Assembly: GCA_030323885.1 (NCBI GenBank)
Contig: CM059189.1
Span: 43,677,428-43,741,427, forward strand
DNA from: Branchipolynoe longqiensis
Lineage: Eukaryota; Annelida; Polychaeta; Phyllodocida; Polynoidae
Direction: 5' to 3'
Length of the DNA stretch: 64,000 bases
Both the position numbers and the translations under genes were made by a program. Below, piece after piece: positions 20,125 through 31,519 of the stretch. How positions within the stretch are numbered: position 1 is the first letter of the stretch; the number at the start of each line of letters is the position of its first letter. Below the pieces are notes generated by a model. The model did not search any database. It was not told the origin of the DNA and worked only from the letters and a program-made list of their open reading frames with translations.

Positions 20125-22345
20125 GGTTATCTCAGACACACTACTAATAGACCCAGCACAGTGCAGACATAGAGCTATTAGGCACAGTACATAGCAGACA
20201 TGTGACTAATAGACACAGCACAGTGCAGACATAGAGCTATTAGGCACAGTACATAGTAGACACGTGACTAATAGACACAGCACAGTGCAGACATAGAGCT
20301 ATTAGGCACAGTACATAGCAGACATGTGACTAATAGACACAACACAGTGCAGATGTAGAGCTATTAGGCACAGTACATAGCAGACATGTGACTAATAGAC
20401 ACAACACAGTGCAGACATAGAGCTATTAGGCACAGTACATAGCAGACATGTGACTAATAGACACAACACAGTGCAGATGTAGAGCTATTAGGCACAGTAC
20501 ATAGCAGACATGTGACTAATAGACACAACACAGTGCAGATGTAGAGCTATTAGGCACAGTACATAGCAGACATGTGACTAATAGACACAACACAGTGCAG
20601 ATGTAGAGCTATTAGGCACAGTACATAGCAGACATGTGACTAATAGACACAACACAGTGCATATGTAGAGCTATTAGGCACAGTACATAGTAGACACGTG
20701 ACTAATAGACACAACACAGTGCAGATGTAGAGCTATTAGGCACAGTACATAGCAGATATGTGACTAATAGACACAACACAGTGCAGACATAGAGCTGTTA
20801 GGCACAGTACATAGCAGACATGTGACTAATAGACACAACACAGTGCAGACATAGAGCTATTAGGCACAGTACATAGCAGACACGTGACTAATAGACACAA
20901 CACAGTGCAGATGTAGAGCTATTAGGCACAGTACATAGTAGACACGTGACTAATAGACACAACACAGTGCAGATGTAGAGCTATTAGGCACAGTACATTG
21001 CAAACACATGACTAATAGACCCAGCACAGTGCAGACGTAGAGCTATTAGGCACAGTACATTGCAAACACATGACTAATAGACCCAGCACAGTGCAAAGGT
21101 AGAGCTATTAGGCACAGTACAGTACAGACACATGACTAATAGACAGCCACAGTGCAGATGTAGAGTATTAGGCACAGTACAGTGCAGACATGTGACTAAT
21201 AGACACAACACAGTGCAGACGTAGAGCACAGTACAGTACAGACACATGACTAATAGACACAACACAGTGCAGATGTAGAGCTATTAGGCACAGTACAGTA
21301 CAGACACATGACTAATAGACACAACACAGTGCAGATGTAGAGTATTAGGCACAGTACAGTGCAGACATGTGACTAATAGACACAACACAGTGCAGACGTA
21401 GAGCACAGTACAGTACAGACACATGACTAATAGACACAACACAGTGCAGATGTAGAGTATTAGGCACAGTACAGTGCAGACATGTGACTAATAGACACAA
21501 CACAGTGCAGACATAGAGCACAGTACAGTACAGACACATGACTAATAGACACAACACAGTGCACATGTAGAGTATTAGGCACAGTACAGTGCAGACATGT
21601 GACTAATAGACACAACACAGTGCAGACATATAGCACAGTACAGTACAGACACATGACTAATAGACACAACACAGTGCAGATGTAGAGTATTAGGCACAGT
21701 ACAGTGCAGACATGTGACTAATAGACACAACACAGTGCAGACGTAGAGCACAGTACAGTACAGACACATGACTAATAGACACAACACAGTGCAGATGTAG
21801 AGCTATTAGGCACAGTACATAACAGACATGTGGCTAATAGACAGAACACAGTGCAGACATAGAGTTATTAGGCACAGTACAGTACAGAGACATGACTAAT
21901 AGACACAACACAGTGCAGATGTAGAGCTATTAGGCACAGTACATAGCAGACATGTGACTAATAGACACAACACAGTGCAGACATAGAGCTGTAGGGCACA
22001 GTACATAGCAGACATGTGACTAATAGACCCAACACAGTGCAGACATAGAGCTATGAGGCACAGTACATAGCAGACATGTGACTAATAGACACAGCACAGT
22101 GCAGATGTAGAGCTATTAGGCACAGTACATAGCAGACATGTGACTAATAGACACAACACAGTGCAGACGTAGAGCTATTAGTATTAGGCAGAGCACATTG
22201 CAGAGACATGACTAATAGACCCAGCACAGTGCAGATGTAGAGCTATTAGTATTAGGCACAGCACATTGCAGACACGTGACTAATAGACCCAGCACAGTGC
22301 ATACGTAGAGCTATTAGTATTAGGCACGGTACATTGCAGACACGT
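20125..22345. repeat. 62-bp satellite with 115-bp higher-order block
   Basis: About 35 units containing GTGCAGACATAGAGCTATTA, GGCACAGTACATAGCAGACA and TGTGACTAATAGACACA. The unit start GTGCAG falls at 20161, 20223 and 20285 (62 bp). Between about 21125 and 21790 pairs of units (62 + 53, the second lacking TATTAGGC) repeat as 115-bp blocks. Short minus-strand Cys/Leu/Val frames repeat every 115 bp and are not genes. Confidence 0.95.
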
Positions 22346-22534
22346 GACTAACAGTAACACACGACCAGTCACGGTACTATGAAACAAGACATGGTGCTCC
22401 TCTACAGAAGGCAGGCTCGGTGTGAACAAACATGCTCATACATGCTCATACATGTTCATACATGCTCATACATGTTCATATATGCTCATTGCGTTTGCAA
22501 TAGCACCATGGTACAACGGTACAGTAGGTACAAA
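22346..22534. repeat. Short CATACATG-type repeat and flank
   Basis: 22431-22490 holds six copies of a 10-bp word (CATGCTCATA/CATGTTCATA). The rest is unassigned. Confidence 0.6.
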
Positions 22535-22673
22535 TTAGACATGGAACATGGCAAGGCAAATTGGTCCATCTGGGTTGGGTGTTCGCAGTTCCACCATATT
22601 ACAAGTATTTTTGCTCATCATGAATGCATCAATGGTCTCGGGGTCATCTAGTGCAAACAGCTCCATGGGGCGT
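22535..22673 (-). CDS. Candidate terminal exon, unknown protein
   Basis: Minus-strand frame with varied, protein-like composition: MELFALDDPETIDAF from an ATG at 22666, then NMVELRTPNPDGP and CLAMFHV before TAA at 22535-22537. CATTAG at 22674-22679 just upstream could be an acceptor, making this a last exon of 40-46 codons. Compositionally it stands out from the surrounding repeats, but no family is recognised and upstream sequence at once enters an M-MITE. Confidence 0.3.
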
Positions 22674-22700
22674 CTAATGGACGACAGTGGAACTTATGTA

Positions 22701-22893
22701 CAGTAAAACCTCTCTAAATCGCCCGACCACAGGAGCGACTTTAAAATGGTTCATTTAGGGAGGTGGTCGGTTTAGGGAGTTTTTCATTTTGCTACAATGG
22801 TGTTGTATGGGTGATCGTTTTGGACCCAAATAAATCGATCGATATAGGGGAGTGGTCGATCTGTGGAGGTGGTCAGTTAAAGAGGTTTAATTG
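22701..22893. mobile_element. M-MITE
   Basis: CAGTAAAACCTCTCTAAATC to AAAGAGGTTTAATTG, TA on both sides. Confidence 0.9.
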
Positions 22894-22984
22894 TACATGG
22901 TATGTACGTTCGTCCAGTCATCACGGAAAAGCCATAATACAACTATAACCGATACTGTGTATCAGCATAAGGTCTTTTCTTTTA

Positions 22985-23200
22985 GTTGGGGTTTTACGTT
23001 CTAGCAACACCCAAGGTCATATCAGGATGGGTACCGACCTGTGCCAGTCAGGGGCGTAGCTAGACCTTTAACGATGTGTACTCCTAATTTTGGCAGGGGT
23101 TTAGGGGGCCGCTTAAGCTTAAGCTGGCGGATTTTACACATTTTAGACTTGAGTTTTCGACACTCCAGACTACTACATGCCTCCCCCCCCCTCTCTCTCT

Positions 23201-23286
<86 letters not shown>

Positions 23287-23590
23287 TTTAAAAAAAAAAA
23301 ATTTCTTTACAAAACGATGTGGACGTTTTGGCGTACGCACGTATGCCTAGCTATGACCCTACCAGTGCACACTCATGGAGACAGTCATCAATCCCGCCGG
23401 CACCATGATCCGATATCCCATTCAGGCACATTATCCTGATTCTGAGCAGACTAGTCCTTGCTGTCCTAATAATGCCCTGCACCGGGCTCAGTGGCGAGCG
23501 ACAAGTGGCAATTTTATAAAGTCATTGATTTGACTCGGTTGGGATTCGAATCCACGACCTACCGCAAAGTAGAAGAACCATTGTGGTGAG
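22985..23590 (-). mobile_element. SINE-A split by a hAT-like MITE
   Basis: Tail at 22989-23048 (TTTTACGTTCTAGCAACACC) and body/head resuming at 23362 (CCAGTGCACACTCATGG) to about 23590. Confidence 0.85.
23049..23361. mobile_element. hAT-like MITE carrying a (CT)n tract
   Basis: Left end CAGGGGCGTAGCTAGAC and right end GCCTAGCTATGACCCTA form imperfect inverted repeats. A CCAGT direct repeat flanks it (23044-23048; 23362-23366). CAGGGGCGTAGC is a typical hAT-MITE terminus. (CT)n spans 23191-23282. Confidence 0.7.
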
Positions 23591-23724
23591 CATTAATGGT
23601 TATTATTCGGTCGCACTGCTTCTCCCTAACTATAATCATCACCATTTTTTTTTTTTTGGTCCATTAGTTGTTTAAGCAGGGGAAATTTCAGTCAAAGACG
23701 ACTGGTCTTCCTCATTCCACTGCT

Positions 23725-23960
23725 GGTCGATAGAAAGCCTGAGCCTACACTTTTACTGACCCAAGGGATTTTTAACCTCCCACACCACAAAGACATGGTA
23801 TGAGAGCAACCGGCCTTTGATGACGCTGTAAGTTATACACAGTGGTGGAAATCCAAATTGGCAGAGCTGGGGGCACGGGGAATCGAACCGCCGACCCTCA
23901 GATTAAGAGTCTGACCTAGAAAAAAGTCAGACACTCTAACCACTCCGCCACAGAGAACGC
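23725..23960 (-). mobile_element. SINE-C copy
   Basis: Minus-strand head GTTCTCTGTGGCGGAGTGG, box B with GGTTCGATTCCCC, and the AGGTTAAAAATCCCTTGGGT body. Confidence 0.88.
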
Positions 23961-24151
23961 CATTAACCTCATTTCTGGTTCTACTTTCACACTCTCCGAA
24001 CCGATGTTCAGTTTCAAACATTGTCACATATCATTTCCACGAAGTGGTTAACCCTGATTTTCTCAAAAACGAACATTGCCTTAAACCTGTCCAAGTCCGA
24101 TGAAAGCATCTCATTTTCAAAAATCAAAACACTTTTCTAGATTCAATCATG

Positions 24152-24594
24152 TGTAGTTGTCTGCACTGACCTCTCAGGCAAGTAACCACATAGACAGGTA
24201 GGCGTGGGTAGTGTGGTGATATCAGGGAGCCTAGGTGGTGTAATGGTTAGCACACTGGCCTGGAATGCAAAGAGATGTGGGTTCGAGTCCCACTCTAGGC
24301 GCAATATTTCCCATTTTCATCACCCCCATGACACTGGTTGCCGTGACCAGGATCCTGTACAAGCTACGCGCTGTATGGTTGTTGAACCTACCCTGTGTAT
24401 GTATGTGGAAGTGCACTGCCTGTGTAATTGTAAGCATTAAATGACCATTTAAAAGACTTACAATTCCAGGGGGACGAGTGTAGCCTAGGCGGTGTAATGG
24501 TTAGCACACTGGCCCGGAATGCAAAGAGATGTGGGTTCGAGTCCCGCTCTAGGCGCAATATTTCCCATTTTCATCACCCCCATGACACATGCAT
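24152..24594 (+). mobile_element. Two SINE-B units in tandem
   Basis: tRNA-Gln/Glu-like head GCCTAGGTGGTGTAATGGTT with T-arm GTGGGTTCGAGTCCCGC and matching acceptor strands (GCCTAGG / TCTAGGC), at 24230 and again at 24483. The anticodon arm does not fold, so this is not a functional tRNA. The second unit is truncated after CATGACAC. Confidence 0.88.
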
Positions 24595-24750
24595 ATCCAA
24601 CTTAGATACTGCCGCACTCACTAAGCATTTTGAGCTCCATAGAAGGAATACTAAGCTAATTAAATCGAAGCTCCCACTGATGAAGCTCACGATGTCCAGC
24701 ATTTTTAGTGTGCACACCAAAATTAATTTTGCACGTTTTCATTTCAAATA

Positions 24751-24928
24751 CAGTATAACCTCTTTAAATCGACCGACCTTGGGACCGCCTTTAAGTGGTC
24801 CATTTAGGGAGGTGGTCGGTTTATTGAGTTAGAATATGGTTGCAATAGTATTGTTGGGACCCAAATAAAGCGATCGATATAGGGGAGTGGTCGATCTGCG
24901 GAGGTGGTCGGTTAGAGAGGTTTTACTG
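24751..24928. mobile_element. M-MITE inside a P-MITE
   Basis: CAGTATAACCTCTTTAAATC to GAGAGGTTTTACTG with TA flanks. Confidence 0.9.
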
Positions 24929-25087
24929 TATCTCCCAAGTCACCTAAGTTAGCTTTTAAAATAAAAGTTACTTCAAACTAAAGTAATAAACTATGATTAT
25001 TAATCTAATATATTTATCTTTAAAATAAAATAAATCAAAACCATTGGCTTATGCACCTTTAATCCTAGCGGAGAAGACGCATATTAA

Positions 25088-25620
25088 AGGTGCATAGTGC
25101 GATAAAAGCATCAAACTTTCAAAAACTAAAGGATTATCTAGATTTGAACCTACATATCCGACTTAGATAGGGCTGCATTTATCAAGTATTTGTCACTACA
25201 GTGAAACCTCTCTAAATCGACCGACCTTGGGGTCGACTTACATTGGTCCATTTAGGGAGGTGGTCGGCTTAGGGAGTGAGAATGTGGTTACAATGGTAGT
25301 GTTGGGACCCAAATAAAGCGATCGATATAGGGGAGTGGTCGGTTTGTGGAGGTGGTCGGTCAGAGAGGTTTTACTGTACATAGAAGAGCATAATATGTAA
25401 ATTTGATAGAACATGTTACTGTTGGTGCCTATGGGATCAGAGTTTTGACAAGCATGCAAAAATTATTTTTTTGCATGTTTACACTTCAAATATCTCCGAA
25501 GTTAATCAATTTAAATCATAGTTACTTTAAGCTCAAGTAAGATACATAATAACAATCAATCTACTACTATATATATCTTAGGAAATGACAGAATCTACAA
25601 ACCATCGGAATATGCAACTC
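25088..25620 (+). mobile_element. P-MITE interrupted by an M-MITE
   Basis: Left TTAA at 25084-25087. Ends AGGTGCATAGTGCGATA / CATCGGAATATGCAACT. The right TTAA has become CTAA, whose TAA is used by the adjacent H-MITE. Confidence 0.82.
25199..25376. mobile_element. M-MITE
   Basis: CAGTGAAACCTCTCTAAATC to AGAGAGGTTTTACTG, TA flanks at 25197-25198 and 25377-25378. Confidence 0.92.
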
Positions 25621-25623
25621 TAA

Positions 25624-26152
25624 TAGCCCTCTCACACTACGACGTATCTCGCTGGCATGCCGCCAACGCGCAAAATCACTTTTAATCATCGAGAAACGTC
25701 AACCTTTTCGGCGTCAGCGCAACGTATTGGGAGCATGCAGCCGATGTTGTGCAAAAAAAAAAAAAAAGTTTGGGGTGCCATCCTGATATGACCTTAGATG
25801 TTGGTAGGACTTAAAACAACAACAGACAAAAAAAGCAACAGTTTGGCGCAACGTGTGGGAAGGAGCCTCACGCGCACGTGGCGTGTGCATATCGTTCGCA
25901 TAACATTATTCCAGTGATGTCGACGTGCTGCCATAATGTTGGCACCCGCACATTGTCACGTGTTGTCTGTCGTCGAAAGTTTTGCGAAAGCACCAAACTT
26001 TGCCGATCGCCTGACGCGCGCCGCCGACCATCGCCGTAGATCAACGAATACCAATGCGCGCTTAACGCGCGCATAACGCTTCCTGACGTTTCGCCAAAAA
26101 GTGTCACATGTTGACGCGCGTTGGCGAGAAACGTCGTAATGTGACAGCACCA
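25624..26152. mobile_element. H-MITE with trapped SINE-A tail
   Basis: TAGCCCTCTCACACTACGAC to CGTCGTAATGTGACAGCACCA, TAA on both sides (25621-25623; 26153-26155). CG-rich interior with GCGCG words. A SINE-A tail (CCTGATATGACCTTAGATGT) sits at about 25778-25832. Confidence 0.88.
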
Positions 26153-26363
26153 TAAGTCTAACTCCAATATATACAATTCCAGTATGTAAATTACCACCAA
26201 GCGTAATGACTTCATGTCCCTGAAGGTATCGAACGTCTACCTGTAGGGCTGGGGAGAGTCAGTGACAGACGTTACGGGAGAGCAGGGCTGTTAATTCATA
26301 CTTATTGTCAGCCGGACAGTTTCACACCTCATGCCACTCTCACGCCTACAACACTGATGCTAA

Positions 26364-26921
26364 TACCCCTGTCACACTACGACGTTTCTCTCCAACACGC
26401 GTCGACGTTTGTCATTTTTTGGCGAAATGTCGGGAAACGTTAGGGGGACGTTATGCGAATGTCAGTACATGTCGGTACACTATCCTGGACGTCGCCGGAG
26501 GACGGCGGCGCGCGTAGTTGGTCGCTCAATGTTTTAAGCATGTCAAAAAACCGCGACGACCCACAACGCGCGGGTTCCAATATTATGGCGACGTCAGAAG
26601 GACGTCGACAGCACTGGAATAATGTTATGCGAATGCTAGGCAGTCGCCGCGCGAGTGAGGGTCGTCTCCACACATTGCGCCAAATGGTTGCTTTGTTGTT
26701 TTACGTCCTACCAACATCTAAGGTCATATGAGTACATCGCGCCAAACTTTTTTTTTTTCCCCTCACTCGTCGACTCAAGTTGGCCACGTGCAAATAATGC
26801 GCTGCGCTGACGCCAATCTTTTTCCCCAAACCGCCGAAAAGTTGGACGTGTCTCGACGCGTAGAAGATATTTTGCATGCTGACGGCGCGCCGGCGAGAAG
26901 CGTCATAGTGTGACAGGGCCA
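26364..26921. mobile_element. H-MITE with trapped SINE-A tail (opposite orientation)
   Basis: TACCCCTGTCACACTACGAC to CGTCATAGTGTGACAGGGCCA, TAA at 26361-26363 and 26922-26924. The fragment TTTTACGTCCTACCAACATC..AAGGTCATATGA lies at about 26693-26730. Confidence 0.9.
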
Positions 26922-26924
26922 TAA

Positions 26925-27259
26925 GCAGGCCAAATTAAAGCAGCGTTCCTGCACCTATCAGCCAATCACATTTTAAGACCCCTTTAATAGCAATTTTCAT
27001 ACAATTTAAGAGCTATTTTCACGGCAAATGTAACGTAACGAATTTATTCTCATATTAAAATTAGAGGATTTCCACATGCTAACTCATATTAGTAAAAAGC
27101 TGTCAAAGTACGCATTCATTTGTGACCAGTACATTACGGTCCGTAGACGATAGCGGGCAGTAATTTAAAAAAGTATTTGGACACTTGAAAAAAATGGCCT
27201 GGCCAGTTAGACAGATTGGGAGTTGAAATCGGCCCATGTTGGGAAAATAGTCTTCACAG
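26925..27259. other. No feature recognised
   Basis: A+T-rich sequence without coding or terminal repeats. Confidence 0.4.
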
Positions 27260-27263
27260 TTAA

Positions 27264-27610
27264 AGTTGCATAGTCCGCTGGTTTTGAATTTCTGTATTTT
27301 TTCTGAGATAAATATATTAGATCGATCACTAGTATCTACTTTACATTAGGTCAAAGTAACTTTTATTTTAAATGGTAAACTTTTAAAATATTTTGAGTGC
27401 AAACATGGAAAATTAGTTTTGGCAAGCTTGCCAAAACTCTGACACCATAGACTTCTGCAGTAACATGTTCTGTTAAATTGACTCAGTATTGCCTTCTACA
27501 CAGAAACAAATGCTTAATAAGTGCATCAGTATCTAAGTTAGATATGCAAAATCAAACCTAGATAATTGGTTTGGTTTTGAAAATTTGATATTTCATCGGA
27601 CTATGCAGCT
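27264..27610 (-). mobile_element. P-MITE, intact, 347 bp
   Basis: TTAA at 27260-27263 and 27611-27614; ends AGTTGCATAGTCCGCTG / CATCGGACTATGCAGCT. Confidence 0.93.
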
Positions 27611-27614
27611 TTAA

Positions 27615-28041
27615 CATTTCCTTCACAGACGGCGTTCAACATACGTTTGTCCTTTTTCTTCTTCTTCTAAATTTAACTAATTTAATGTTACCATAATTAT
27701 CGGGATTCTACCGACACATGGTTTTCAATAATGAACTAGAAAAGACACATTCAAGCCGACCAGAAAATGAAAAGGTTAAAAATAAAGAAGCTTAAACCAT
27801 TTTGAGGTCGGTGAGCCTAAATACCACCTGTTCACAGCGTGCACTGCGCCAGCCGCTGCCCTAAAATACCCAGGGGAAATATTAGTACCGTTAGGGGGGT
27901 ACCTGGGAGATCTAGCGGCAATCACTCAGTGGCACAGGAAATTATATGGGATGGTGTGTCCATGGTTGATTGCTTGTCTGGGGTTTAACGTACCAGCAAC
28001 ATTAAGGGATGGTGCGTCCATGGTTGATTGCTTGTCAGGGG
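27615..28041. other. Unassigned, with a 62-bp tandem duplication at its end
   Basis: GGGATGGTGTGTCCATGGTT plus GATTGCTTGTC..GTTTAACGT occurs at about 27949 and again at about 28010, running into the SINE-A tail. Confidence 0.5.
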
Positions 28042-28703
28042 TTTAACGTCCTAGCAACATTTAAAGCTCATATCCGGACGTGTACCGACTTGTGGCAGCA
28101 CGCACTTATTTAATGGGGACTCTACAGTGTTGTCCCAGTGGGATACCGTGCAACTGGCATCATGACCCAATATCCCAGGAGGTCACGTGAGCCTGACACT
28201 GAGCCACCCGGTCCTTGCCGTATCCTGGTAATGCCGAGCGCCGGGCTAGGTAGCATTAGGTTGGTTTGTTTGTTGTGGTTTTACATCCTAGCAACATCTA
28301 AGGTCATATCAGGACGGGTACCGACTTGTGACAGTGCGCACTCATGACGACTTAATAGTGCTGCCCCACTGGAAGACCAGACCACCAGCACCATGACCTG
28401 ATATCCCACTCAGTCACATTATCCTGACACTGAGCCAACCAGTCCTTGTCTTATCCAAATAATGTCGAGTGCCAGGCTAGGAAGTGACAAGTATCAATTT
28501 TTAAGTCATTGGTTTGACTCGACCCGGGTTCGAACCCACGACCCCACGATCTGCCAACACGGGAGACGGACGCTCTAACTCATTCGGCCATCCCGTCTGC
28601 ATTAGGTGTGAATTTTGTAAGTCGTTGGTTTGACTCTGCCTGGGATCGAACCCCCGACCTTCCACGCCGGAAACCAACACTCTGCTGATCCGACCATCGG
28701 GTA
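28042..28703 (-). mobile_element. SINE-A (outer copy) split by another SINE-A
   Basis: Tail and body at 28042-28261, head resuming at 28599-28703 (GGTTTGACTCTGCCTGGGAT..). Confidence 0.9.
28262..28598 (-). mobile_element. SINE-A (inner copy) with 9-bp target duplication
   Basis: Full-length, 337 bp, with the alternative tRNA head GGGATGGCCGAATGAGTTAG / AGCGTCCGTCTCC and box B GGGTTCGAACCC on the minus strand. Flanked by perfect GCATTAGGT (28253-28261; 28599-28607). Confidence 0.93.
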
Positions 28704-29019
28704 TGGTGTTCATAATACCATTCACTGTCCCCTACCCCGACCCCTCCTTCAAATCTAATACTATTATCAATTGGTGTCTGTACAGATTGGTGCGTTTTCG
28801 TGCATGAATCATGTGAGTAGCACAGATAATTTAGGTTTTGAAAGTATGTTATCTAGACCACATGAATGAATGCGTGCATCACACTGATACCATAATGTAT
28901 TTTTTTGTTTTTGTTATTAATATTGCTTATTGGGGGGGGGGGAATAATTGATTCAATTGGTGAAAATAGAAAAAATTAAGACGGCAAATATTACATTAAT
29001 ATTAAATGAGTATATATAT
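28704..29019. other. No feature recognised
   Basis: A+T-rich sequence with a G-run at 28932-28941. Confidence 0.4.
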
Positions 29020-29275
29020 GAGGCTGTCTCAAAAGGTGCTAAGCAATATGGGACAAAACTTTGTCCATTGTAACGATCAACATACTATCTGCTTATGCAT
29101 TTGCTCAGGATAAACTGATTTGTTTTTACATGGTGTTTTATAATCCCAATAGAATACATATTGATTTGAAGCAAATGTCTTTGTGTTTTCAGTGTAAGCA
29201 TTGCTGTGCTGTTTTGTGTCAATAGTTACAATGGACAAAAAAAAAAGAAGAGTTATCACCTTTTGAGACAGGCTC
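29020..29275. mobile_element. Q-MITE copy 2
   Basis: GAGGCTGTCTCAAAAGGTGC to CACCTTTTGAGACAGGCTC, 256 bp, inserted in TATATAT. Confidence 0.9.
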
Positions 29276-29297
29276 ATATATATAAGTACTCAATAAA

Positions 29298-29972
<675 letters not shown>

Positions 29973-30043
<71 letters not shown>

Positions 30044-30060
30044 TGGGGTGTATGTGTGTG
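29973..30060. repeat. (GT)n microsatellite
   Basis: About 35 GT units. Confidence 0.97.
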
Positions 30061-30239
30061 TGTGTGTCTGGTTTGTTGAAGTTATGATGGTCACAGATAA
30101 CACAGGTGGGGAAAGCCACCCATTGTGACGAATCATGCTTCTGTCTTCCACTTATACAGGAGGTCAAGGGTCATCATGTGTATTCTTAGACACTTCACGG
30201 GACACAATGACAACACCTGTACTTTAAGTAATGATTTAC

Positions 30240-30430
30240 TAAATATGCTTGTCATGCCGAATACAATCTGTAACTAATAGTACTTGTCTCCAGACGACAA
30301 TTCGGCATGCATCTGGACCAATGTTGTCCTGGAAGAGTATGTGACCTGTTAATCGGAGGTACAGGATCAAATGAGGCAACAAATATATTTGTATGTTGAA
30401 GAAATGGTTTGCACATGGTAGGATTTCCAT
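30240..30430 (-). pseudogene. Possible Tc1/mariner transposase relic
   Basis: A minus-strand frame contains GHILFQDNIGPDACRIVV, which resembles the segment around the second catalytic Asp of Tc1-type transposases (family pattern: FQQDNxxPHxAR). One Gln is missing and the His is changed. No first or third catalytic motif was found, so at most a short fossil. Confidence 0.35.
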
Positions 30431-30446
30431 GATTATACTTGGGGGG

Positions 30447-30527
30447 GTCGATGATTGGTGGTTGATTGATTGATTGATTGATGGTGATTCTAAACCGTGT
30501 CGGCAACAAAGGCCATATTCACCATGA
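30447..30527 (-). mobile_element. LINE 3' tail fragment
   Basis: GATTGATTGATTGATGGTG.. then GTGTCGGCAACAAAGGCCAT and ATTCACC: the extreme 3' end of the LINE at 48216-48865. Confidence 0.75.
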
Positions 30528-30529
30528 TG

Positions 30530-30860
30530 GGCGATCGGACGCAGTGTTCGAATCAGTAGAGCACAGGCCTCCTGTGCGGAAGGTCAGGATATCAATTCCC
30601 TGGTCGAGTCACCTCAATGACATACAAAATTGATATTTGTTGCTTCCTAGTCTGGTGCTCAGCATTAATAGGATCGGGCACGGACTGATTGGCTCAGTGT
30701 CAGGATAATGTGACTGAGTGGGAAATCAGGTCATGGTGCTGGCGGCCTGATTGCCCAGTGGGGCAGAACTAGAAAGTTGCCATGAGTGTGCACTGTCACA
30801 AGTCAGTACCCGTCCTAATATGACCTTGATCTTGCCATGAGGTAAACTTACAACAACCAC
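30530..30860 (+). mobile_element. SINE-A
   Basis: Degraded head (CAGTAGAGCACAGGCCTCC) and full body and tail to about 30860. Confidence 0.88.
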
Positions 30861-30876
30861 CCAACGAAATATATCA

Positions 30877-30965
30877 GAATGACCATATGTTTGATGTCCA
30901 ATAGCTGATGATAAAAATCAATGTGCTCTAGAGGCGTTGTTAAATAAAACAAGCTTTCCTTTTTT
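30877..30965 (+). mobile_element. Mollusc-type SINE, 3' tail
   Basis: ACCATATGTTTGATGTCCAA then TCAATGTGCTCTAGAGGCG and TTAAATAAAACAAGC: the same tail as 9317-9645, 5'-truncated. Confidence 0.8.
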
Positions 30966-31059
30966 AAGACAGATACTGCTACTGTACGATCTCACCACAT
31001 CCGGCTACACACACACTTACACATACATACACACACGTACATACATATATTGCATACAC

Positions 31060-31375
31060 ACTGGATGCGATAGCCAAATCGGTAAGAGCGCAGGCTTCCC
31101 CTGTGGAAAGTTGGGAGTTGAAATCCCAGCCGAGTCAAAACAATGACTTATAAAATTGATACTTGTCGCTACCTAACCTGGACCGTGGCATTAATAGGAT
31201 AGGACAAGGACTGGGTACACAGCATCAGGGTAATGTGACTGAATGGGATATTGGGCCATGGTACCAGCAGAGCCTAGTCCCCCAGTGCGGCAGCACTATA
31301 AAGTCGCCATGAGTGCGCACTGTCACAAGTTGGTACCCATGCTAATATGATCTTAAATGTCGCTAGGATGTAAAA
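31060..31375 (+). mobile_element. SINE-A ending in (CATA)n
   Basis: Head GGATGCGATAGCCAAATCGG to tail GATGTAAAAA, followed directly by CATA repeats that may have grown from its 3' end. Confidence 0.88.
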
Positions 31376-31499
31376 ACATACATACATACATACATACATA
31401 CATACATACATACATACATACATACATACATACATACATACATACATACATACATACATACATACATACATACATACATACATACATACATACATACAC
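31376..31499. repeat. (CATA)n microsatellite
   Basis: About 31 uninterrupted CATA units. Confidence 0.97.
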
Positions 31500-31519
31500 A
31501 CCCACACCATCAATGGATG

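Larger units (their letters stand above)
24085..25058 (+). mobile_element. P-MITE carrying SINE-B and M-MITE insertions
   Basis: TTAA at 24081-24084 and 25059-25062. Family words run 24085-24150, 24595-24750 and 24929-25058, interrupted by two SINE-B units and an M-MITE. Confidence 0.82.

Noticed and set aside
21074..21787. Family of 63-73-codon minus-strand frames
   Set aside because: Repeat every 115 bp with the satellite.
24230..24302. tRNA-Gln or tRNA-Glu gene
   Set aside because: Acceptor and T arms pair, but the anticodon arm does not, and the unit is attached to a SINE body and repeated.
24204..24440. Short proteins of the STLARNAKRCGFESRSRR type
   Set aside because: Translation of the tRNA-derived head of SINE-B; the same peptide recurs at every copy.
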